Below the pieces are notes generated by a model. That model had not been told where the DNA came from. It did no database searches and saw only the letters and a program-made list of their open reading frames with translations. The translations under genes and the position numbers were made by a program. Positions 57,476 to 64,000 of a stretch of DNA of 64,000 nt are shown piece after piece; within the stretch, counting starts at the first letter, position 1; every line of letters begins with the position of its first letter. This DNA comes from Antedon mediterranea (taxonomy: Eukaryota; Echinodermata; Crinoidea; Comatulida; Antedonidae): NCBI RefSeq assembly GCF_964355755.1, contig NC_092675.1:12415312-12479311 (forward strand). Direction: 5' to 3'.

Positions 57476-60451
57476 TACCAAATATCAGACATAGTATATG
57501 TAGTTGGCGACTTTAATGGTAGAACTGGTTCGGAGGACGATTACATATCTGCTGACGAAAATGACACATGGAACAATAATCTATTTCTGGAAGACAACAT
57601 CCGGATTGAAAGTAGAACGAATTCTGATTGTATACTAAATTGCTACGGTAAAGATATATTAGAATTTTGCAAAGAAACTGGTATGCGAATCACAAATGGT
57701 AGAATTGATAAAGAATCATCCAGTGGTTTTACATTTATCAGTTCACAAGGTAAAAGTGTATGTGATTACCTTCTTACTAACTCAAACAACTTTAAACTAA
57801 TATCTTATTTAAGAATTGATGACCGTGTTGAATCGGATCATATGCCAATTGCCTTTAGTATTCAATTCAAAGACAAAGAACACACCAAAATGATTGTCAA
57901 TGAAGATGACACGTTTACCCAGAGTACGTTCAAATGGTCCAACAGTTACATTAATGCATCCAAAGTCAGATGGGAACATGATATCATTGAAACTATTGAT
58001 AATGATTTTATGAATGCTATCTCTCAAAATAAAATTGATGAGGCAGTTTCACATTTATGTAAAATTTTTGAATACGTATGTAAAGGAATTAAGTATACAC
58101 AAACAAGTAAGTCTTCAACTTCTACAAAACGAAACGAATGGTTTGATAAAGATTGTAAGAACCTTAAAATGCAGGTTAAACAATCATTAAAGAGATTTAG
58201 AATTATGCGCACTCAACCTTTTTTAAATAATTATATTCAGATAAAAAAGCAATATAAATCGCTATTAAAATGCAAAAAAAATAACTTTCATAAAAGAATA
58301 CGCAAACAAATTATCGATTCACTCAATACAAAGGATAGCAAAACGTTTTGGATGAAGTTGAAGACAAAACAGAAATTATCTTGCGAACTTTCTATTAATC
58401 AATGTTATATTCATTTTAAGAACCTATTTAAAAACGATGAGTCTATTGGTAGCGCTGAGTTGCCAAAAATCACAGAATGCCAACAGAATGAAGACGATGA
58501 TAATTTAGACCACGACATAACGGTGGATGAAATAAAAAAAGCATTTAATTCTCAAAATAGTGGAAAAGCTCCCGGCATTGATGGAATGAATTTTGAATTT
58601 TTGCTAAACGCCCCCAACATTATTTTTGATATTTTAAAAATTCTTTTTAACGCCATATTTTTAGTTGAAAAATTTCCCAAACAATGGGCAACAAGCTTAA
58701 TCGTTCCAATTTTTAAAAATGGAGATAAAAACAAACCTGAAAATTATAGAGGTATTTCTTTAATTCCAATCCTAGGAAAAATATTTTTAAATATTCTTAA
58801 TTCTAGGTTAACACAATTTACAAATAGTAAAAAGTTAATTCATGAGGAACAAGCAGGCTTTCGTAAGGGATATAGAACGACAGATAATATATTCATTTTA
58901 GATACCCTCATCTCTAAATACTTAGATAAAAAGCGGGGTAGGATTTTTGTTTGTTTTGTTGATCTTAAACGTGCCTTTGACTCTATAAATCATACACTTT
59001 TACTACATAAGTTGAAATGTATCGGTGTTTCAGGCAGAATGTTACACATAATAAATTCCTTATACCAAAACTTATCTGCTCATGTTAAAATTGGCAACAA
59101 ACTTAGTCCATCTTTTAATTGTTCGATTGGAGTACAACAAGGTTCTCCGTTGTCGTCTTTACTCTTTAATATTTACATTAATGATTTGAGTGGTATACTT
59201 AATCAGGTAAACGATTTCATTCAAATTGGAGATTGTCATATGAATCATCTTCTTTATGCAGATGACTTAGTGCTTGTTAGTGATACGGTGAAAGGTCTCC
59301 AAAAATTAATAAATAAACTTGAACTTTATTGTGATACTTGGAAACTTACTGTAAACACTACAAAATCCAAAATTATGGTTTTTAAAAATGGCCGCAATTT
59401 AAGGAACATTGAAAAATGGAAGTATAAAAATATTCAATTAAAAATTGTTAATTCGTATAATTATCTTGGTGTTATTTTTAGTTCAAATGGTGCATGGAAC
59501 AACTCAATGCAACATAATCAACAAAAAGCAAATCAAAGTTTATTCTGCTTAAAATCATTCATTTATCGTAACTTATCTTTTCTTCCAATTAATACATGGA
59601 ACCATATTTTTGATGTGAAAATACTTCCTATTTTAACGTATGGAAGCGAAATCTGGGGAATGTCAGATAGCACAAACATTATAGAAAAAACACATACTAA
59701 ATTTTGTAGATATTTATTGCAAGTTGGAAAAAATGCACCAAATGCCGCTGTTACTTCTGAGTTAGGTAGATTACCACTTTCTTTGGATTGTTTAGTTACA
59801 GTTATAAGATTTTGGTTACATATTATTACTTTAGATCATGACAGATTCATTTTTAAGTGTTATGAGTTTCAACTTAGAAAAGTTAACCGTAATGAGAATT
59901 GTTGGGCACAACAGGTCAAACACTTACTCTTTTCTACTGGTTTTGGTTATATATGGTTACAACAATATGTTAATAGTAAAGGTTTATTTTTGAGAGAATT
60001 TAAGTTGCGCTTATGTGATATTGAAAAACAAAAATGCATTCAAAAATTTAGTTTACATAATAAGTTAAGGCTCTTTTCTCTTTATAAAAAAGAAATATGT
60101 TTAAGTTATCACTTGACCAACATCATTAATTTTAAACAAAGAAGATTATTAACTAAGTTACGTTTAGGGATATTAGAGCTAGAAATTGAAAAGGGCAGAT
60201 GGGAGGGTGTAGAAAGATATAAGAGAACGTGTAAATTATGTAAAAAGAACATTGTTGAGGATGAATATCATTTTATTTTGCAATGCACATTTTACAATGA
60301 TTTAAGAAAAAGTTTTATTCCAAGATTTATTCGTGTTTTTCCTTCTATTAATAAGCTTTGTTTATTACTTTCCAACACAAATTTTACTTATAATTTAGGA
60401 AAATACGTCTACTTTGCTTTTGAAAGAAGAAACCATTATCTTAAGTTATAG
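57476..60451 (+). CDS. LINE-B ORF2 fragment: APE endonuclease (C-terminal part), reverse transcriptase and Cys/His motif
   Basis: This is ORF2 of a LINE: the endonuclease nicks the target and the reverse transcriptase copies the RNA from the nick. The first ATG is at 57683, but the same frame is open for another 69 codons upstream and there encodes VVGDFNGRTG (from 57500), the GDFN motif of APE-type endonucleases, so that ATG is internal and the true start has been lost by 5' truncation. Numbering from the ATG: SDHMPI at 51-56 closes the endonuclease, with its histidine; SGKAPGID 293-300; PENYRGISLIP near 352-362; QAGFRKG near 391-397; FVDLKRAFD 425-433 (D427 catalytic); GVQQGSPL 483-490; YADD 525-528; YLGVIF near 594-599; C850, C853, H863 and C868 form C-x2-C-x9-H-x4-C. 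No frameshift or internal stop was found. The N-terminal part of the endonuclease (its N and E residues) is absent, so the protein is probably not autonomous. Confidence 0.93.
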   Translation, partial: YQISDIVYVVGDFNGRTGSEDDYISADENDTWNNNLFLEDNIRIESRTNSDCILNCYGKDILEFCKETGMRITNGRIDKESSSGFTFISSQGKSVCDYLLTNSNNFKLISYLRIDDRVESDHMPIAFSIQFKDKEHTKMIVNEDDTFTQSTFKWSNSYINASKVRWEHDIIETIDNDFMNAISQNKIDEAVSHLCKIFEYVCKGIKYTQTSKSSTSTKRNEWFDKDCKNLKMQVKQSLKRFRIMRTQPFLNNYIQIKKQYKSLLKCKKNNFHKRIRKQIIDSLNTKDSKTFWMKLKTKQKLSCELSINQCYIHFKNLFKNDESIGSAELPKITECQQNEDDDNLDHDITVDEIKKAFNSQNSGKAPGIDGMNFEFLLNAPNIIFDILKILFNAIFLVEKFPKQWATSLIVPIFKNGDKNKPENYRGISLIPILGKIFLNILNSRLTQFTNSKKLIHEEQAGFRKGYRTTDNIFILDTLISKYLDKKRGRIFVCFVDLKRAFDSINHTLLLHKLKCIGVSGRMLHIINSLYQNLSAHVKIGNKLSPSFNCSIGVQQGSPLSSLLFNIYINDLSGILNQVNDFIQIGDCHMNHLLYADDLVLVSDTVKGLQKLINKLELYCDTWKLTVNTTKSKIMVFKNGRNLRNIEKWKYKNIQLKIVNSYNYLGVIFSSNGAWNNSMQHNQQKANQSLFCLKSFIYRNLSFLPINTWNHIFDVKILPILTYGSEIWGMSDSTNIIEKTHTKFCRYLLQVGKNAPNAAVTSELGRLPLSLDCLVTVIRFWLHIITLDHDRFIFKCYEFQLRKVNRNENCWAQQVKHLLFSTGFGYIWLQQYVNSKGLFLREFKLRLCDIEKQKCIQKFSLHNKLRLFSLYKKEICLSYHLTNIINFKQRRLLTKLRLGILELEIEKGRWEGVERYKRTCKLCKKNIVEDEYHFILQCTFYNDLRKSFIPRFIRVFPSINKLCLLLSNTNFTYNLGKYVYFAFERRNHYLKL

Positions 60452-60474
60452 TTAATTTTTATTTGTTTGTATTA

Positions 60475-60486
60475 GGGCCAAAGGCC
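60475..60486 (+). other. GGGCCAAAGGCC motif in the LINE-B 3' UTR
   Basis: The 12-mer is identical to the one in LINE-A (9860-9871 on the minus strand) and lies 23 bases after the stop codon. The GGCC halves can pair around AAA. Conservation between otherwise diverged copies suggests a structural RNA role, possibly recognition by the element's own reverse transcriptase. That role is inferred. Confidence 0.75.
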
Positions 60487-60501
60487 AATATACTTTGAAC
60501 C

Positions 60502-60507
60502 AATAAA
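60502..60507 (+). promoter_or_regulatory. AATAAA polyadenylation signal of LINE-B
   Basis: AATAAA lies 50 bases after the stop and about 17 bases before the GAA tail, directly upstream of the terminal hairpin. The arrangement matches LINE-A. Confidence 0.7.
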
Positions 60508-60523
60508 TTCCCTGAAAAGGGAA
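60508..60523 (+). other. Terminal stem-loop with GAAA loop in the LINE-B 3' UTR
   Basis: TTCCCT (60508-60513) and AGGGAA (60518-60523) pair perfectly around the tetranucleotide GAAA, a GNRA-type loop. It is in the same position as the 9-bp stem of LINE-A, but its sequence differs, so structure is kept where sequence is not. Confidence 0.7.
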
Positions 60524-60524
60524 A

Positions 60525-60536
60525 GAAGAAGAAGAA
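60525..60536 (+). repeat. GAA tandem tail at the LINE-B 3' end
   Basis: Four GAA repeats replace a poly(A) tail and lead straight into the satellite at GACTAATC. The period is three here and four in LINE-A. In both cases the tail unit resembles the last bases of the terminal hairpin (GGGAAAG and AAGAAA). Confidence 0.8.
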
Positions 60537-60537
60537 G

Positions 60538-63500
60538 ACTAATCAACTACATTTTGACTAGACAATTCACTGATTATTCTACTATGTATTTGCAGTTTAA
60601 ATTCTCTAAACTGTTACTGAATAATCAACTGTCTTTTGACAAAACAATTCACTGATTATTCTACTATTTACACACAGTTTAAATTATCTAAACTGTTACT
60701 GAATAATCAACTGTCTTTTGACTAAACAATTCAATGATTATTCTACTATGTATTTGCAGTTTAAATTCTCTAAACTGTTACTGAATAATCAACTGTTTTT
60801 TGACTAAAAAATTCACTGATTATTCTACTATGTATTTGCAGTTTAAATTTTCTAAACTGTTACTGACTAATCAACTACATTTTGACTAGACAATTCACTG
60901 ATTATTCTACTATGTATTTGCAGTTTAAATTCTCTAAACTGTTACTTACTAATCAACTACATTTTGACTAGACAATTCACTGATTATTCTACTATGTATT
61001 TGCAGTTTAAATTATCTAAACTGTTACTGACTAATCAACTACATTTCGACTAGACAATTCACTGATTATTCTAATATGTATTTGCAGTTTAAATTCTCTA
61101 AACTGTTACTGTATAATCAACTGTATTTTGACTAGACAATTCATTGATTATTGTACTATTTACACACAGTTTAAATTCTCTAAACTGTTCCTGAATAATC
61201 AACTGTCTTTTGACTAAACAATTCACTGATTATTCTACAATTTACACACAGTTTAAATTCTCTAAACTGTTACTGACTAATCAACTACATTTTGACTAGA
61301 CAATTCACTGATTATTCTACTATGTATTAGCAGTTTAAATTCTCTAAACTGTTACTGAATAATCAACTGTCTTTTGATTAAACAATTCACTGATTATTCT
61401 ACAATTTACACACAGTTTAAATTCTCTAAACTGTTACTGACTAATCAACTACATTTTGACTAGACAATTCACTGATTATTCTACTATGTATTAGCAGTTT
61501 AAATTCTCTAAACTGTTACTGAATAATCAACTGTCTTTTGACTAAACAATTCACTGATTATTCTACAATTTACACACAGTTTAAATTCTCTAAACTGTTC
61601 CTGAATAATCAACTGTATTTTGACTAAACAATTCACTGATTATTCTACTATGTATTTGCAGTTTAAATTCTCTAAACTGTTACTGAATAATCAACTGTCT
61701 TTTGACTAAACAATTCACTGATTATTCTACTATGTATTTGAAGTTTAAATTCTCTAAACTGTTACTGAATAATCAACTGTCTTTTGACTAAACAATTCAC
61801 TGATTATTCTACTATGTATTTGCAGTTTAAATTCTCTAAACTGTTACTGACTAATCAACTACATTTCGACTAGACAATTCACTGATTATTCTACTATGTA
61901 TTTGCAGTTTAAATTCTCTAAACTTTTACTGACTAATCAACTACATTTGACTAGACAATTCACTGATTATTCTACTATGTATTTTCAGTTTAAATTATCT
62001 AAACTGTTACTGACTAATCAACTACATTTCGACTAGACAATTCACTGATTATTCTAATATGTATTTGCAGTTTAAATTCTCTAAACTGTTACTGTATAAT
62101 CAACTGTATTTTGACTAGACAATTCATTGATTATTGTACTATTTACACACAGTTTAAATTCTTTAAACTGTTACTGAATAAACAACTGTCTTTTGACTAG
62201 ACAATTCACTGCTCATTCTATTTATTTGCAGTTTAAATTATCTAAACTGTTACTGAATAATCAACTGTCTTTTGACTAAACAATTCACTGATTATTCTAC
62301 TATGTATTTGCAGTTTAAATTCTCTAAACTGTTACTGAATAATAAACTACATTTCGACTAGACAATTCATTGATTATTCTACTATGTATTTGCAGTTTAA
62401 ATTCTCTAAACTGATACTGACTAATCAACTACATTTTGACTAGACAATTCACTGATTATTCTACTATGTATTTGCAGTTTAAATTCTCTAAACTGTTACT
62501 GAATAATCAAATGTCTTTTGACTAAACAATTCACTGATTATTCTACTATTTACACACAGTTTAAATTCTCTAAACTGTTATTGACTAATCAACTACTTTT
62601 GACTAGACAATTCACCTATTATTCTACTATGTATTTGCAGTTTAAATTATCTAAACTGTTACTGACTAATCAACTACATTTCGACTAGACAATTAACTGA
62701 TTATTCTAATATGTATTTGCAGTTTAAATTCTCTAAACTGTTACTGTATAATCAACTGTATTTTGACTAGACAATTCATTGATTATTGTACTATTTACAC
62801 ACAGTTTAAATTCTCTAAACTGTTACTGAATAATCAACTGTCTTTTGACTAGACAATTCACTGCTTATTCTATGTATTTGCAAAATAAATTATCTAAACT
62901 GTTACTGAATAATCAAATTTCTTTTGACTAAACAATTCACTGATTATTCTACTATGTCTTTGCAGTTTAAATTCTCTAAACTGTTACTGAATAATAAACT
63001 ACATTTCGACTAGACAATTCACTGATTATTCTACTATGTATTTGCAATTGAAATTCCCTAAACTGTTACTGAATAATAAACGGTCTTTTGACTAAACAAT
63101 TCACTGATTATTCTACTATGTATTTACAGTTTAAATTCTCTAAACTGTTACTGACAAATCAACTACATTTTGTCTAGACAATTCACTGATTATTCTACTA
63201 TGTATTTGCAGTTTAAATTATCTAAACTGTTACTGAATAATAAATGGTCTTTTGACTAGACAATTCACTGATTATTCTACTATTTACACACAGTTTAAAT
63301 TTTCTAAACTGTTCCTGAATAATCAACTGTATTTTGACTAAAAAATTCACTGATTATTCTACTGTGTATTTGCAGTTTAAATTATCTAAACTGTTACTGA
63401 ATAATCAACTGTCTTTTGACTAAACAATTCACTGATTATTCTACTATGTATTTGCAGTTTAAATTCTCTAAACTGTTACTGAATAATAAACTATATTTCG

Positions 63501-64000
63501 ACTAGACAATTCACTGATTATTCTACTATGTATTTGCAGTTGAAATTCCCTAAACTGTTACTGAATAATAAACGGTCTTTTGACTAAACAATTCACTGAT
63601 TATTCTACTATGCATTTACAGTTTAAATTCTCTAAACTGTTACTGAATAATCAACTGTCTTTTGACTAGACAATTCACTGCTTATTCTATGTATTTGCAG
63701 TTTAAATTATCTAAACTGTTACTGAATAATCAACTGTCTTTTGACTAAACAATTCACTGATTTTTCTACTATGTATTTGCAGTTTAAATTCTCTAAACTG
63801 TTACTGAATAATAAACTACATTTCGACTAGACAATTCACTGATTATTCTACTATGTATTTGCAGTTGAAATTCCCTAAACTGTTACTGGATAATAAACGG
63901 TCTTTTGACTAAACAATTCACTGATTATTCTACTATGTATTTACAGTTTAAATTCTGTAAACTGTTACTGACTAATCAACTACATTTTGACTAGACAATT
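60538..64000. repeat. 82-bp AT-rich satellite, right block
   Basis: This is the same array as 52080-57475, resuming in phase after LINE-B and running off the end of the window. It shows the same TATTTGCAG/TATTTACACACAG and TTCTC/TTATC alternatives, with short clusters of the TATTAGCAG variant near 61325, 61490 and (left block) 56870. No gene is seen. Confidence 0.96.

Larger units (their letters stand above)
57476..60537 (+). mobile_element. LINE-B: 5'-truncated non-LTR retrotransposon
   Basis: A 3.06-kb insertion splits the 82-bp satellite. The left flank ends in CTAAACTGTTACTG and the right flank resumes with ACTAATCAACTAC. Joined together they recreate the normal unit, so there is no target-site duplication beyond perhaps one base. 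The element begins inside the endonuclease domain, runs through the reverse transcriptase and the C-terminal Cys/His motif to TAG at 60449-60451, and ends with a short 3' UTR and a GAA tandem tail. Its coding part is open throughout, suggesting a recent arrival. It belongs to the same family as LINE-A but to a separate subfamily. Confidence 0.93.

Noticed and set aside
57809-58734. Three minus-strand frames inside LINE-B
   Set aside because: All lie antisense to the intact LINE ORF2 and show no independent features.

Overview
The window looks like a repeat-dominated block of an invertebrate metazoan nuclear genome. The evidence is APE-type non-LTR retrotransposons (LINEs) with AATAAA signals, a decayed Ty3/gypsy polymerase and tens of kilobases of satellite DNA. 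I see no host gene, tRNA, rRNA, CRISPR array or bacterial-style operon. The exact phylum cannot be read from the sequence. The LINE proteins resemble those of aquatic invertebrates such as molluscs or cnidarians, but that is only an impression.

Layout. Positions 1-9813 and 12423-50365 form one purine-rich satellite (about 47.7 kb in total). Its short units follow the plan (GATA)n-TCAGC-(GA)n, and it carries several layers of larger segmental duplication (about 0.59, 0.81, 0.94, 2.57, 2.98, 3.79 and 4.51 kb). At 9814-12422 a 5'-truncated LINE on the minus strand (LINE-A) interrupts it, bounded by a 9-bp direct repeat. A paralogous uninterrupted copy of the same site is still present near 8757-8800.

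At 50366 the satellite stops abruptly. It is followed by a decayed Ty3/gypsy reverse-transcriptase fragment (about 50380-50815), an AT-rich minisatellite with palindromic units (about 50816-51575) and a decayed CR1/L2-like LINE reverse-transcriptase fragment (about 51580-52080). Then comes a second satellite of about 82 bp per unit, with an internal inverted repeat, from 52080 to the end of the window. That array is interrupted at 57476-60537 by a second 5'-truncated LINE on the plus strand (LINE-B).

LINE-A and LINE-B are diverged members of one family. They share the reverse-transcriptase motifs, an identically spaced C-terminal C-x2-C-x9-H-x4-C motif, and a distinctive 3' end: a GGCC-AAA-GGCC hairpin, AATAAA, a terminal hairpin and a short tandem-repeat tail. 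The tail is GAAA in A and GAA in B. Both reading frames are open from the truncation point to the stop, so both insertions look recent. The most interesting observation is that both copies lie inside tandem arrays of unrelated sequence, one with a 9-bp target duplication and one joined with essentially none.
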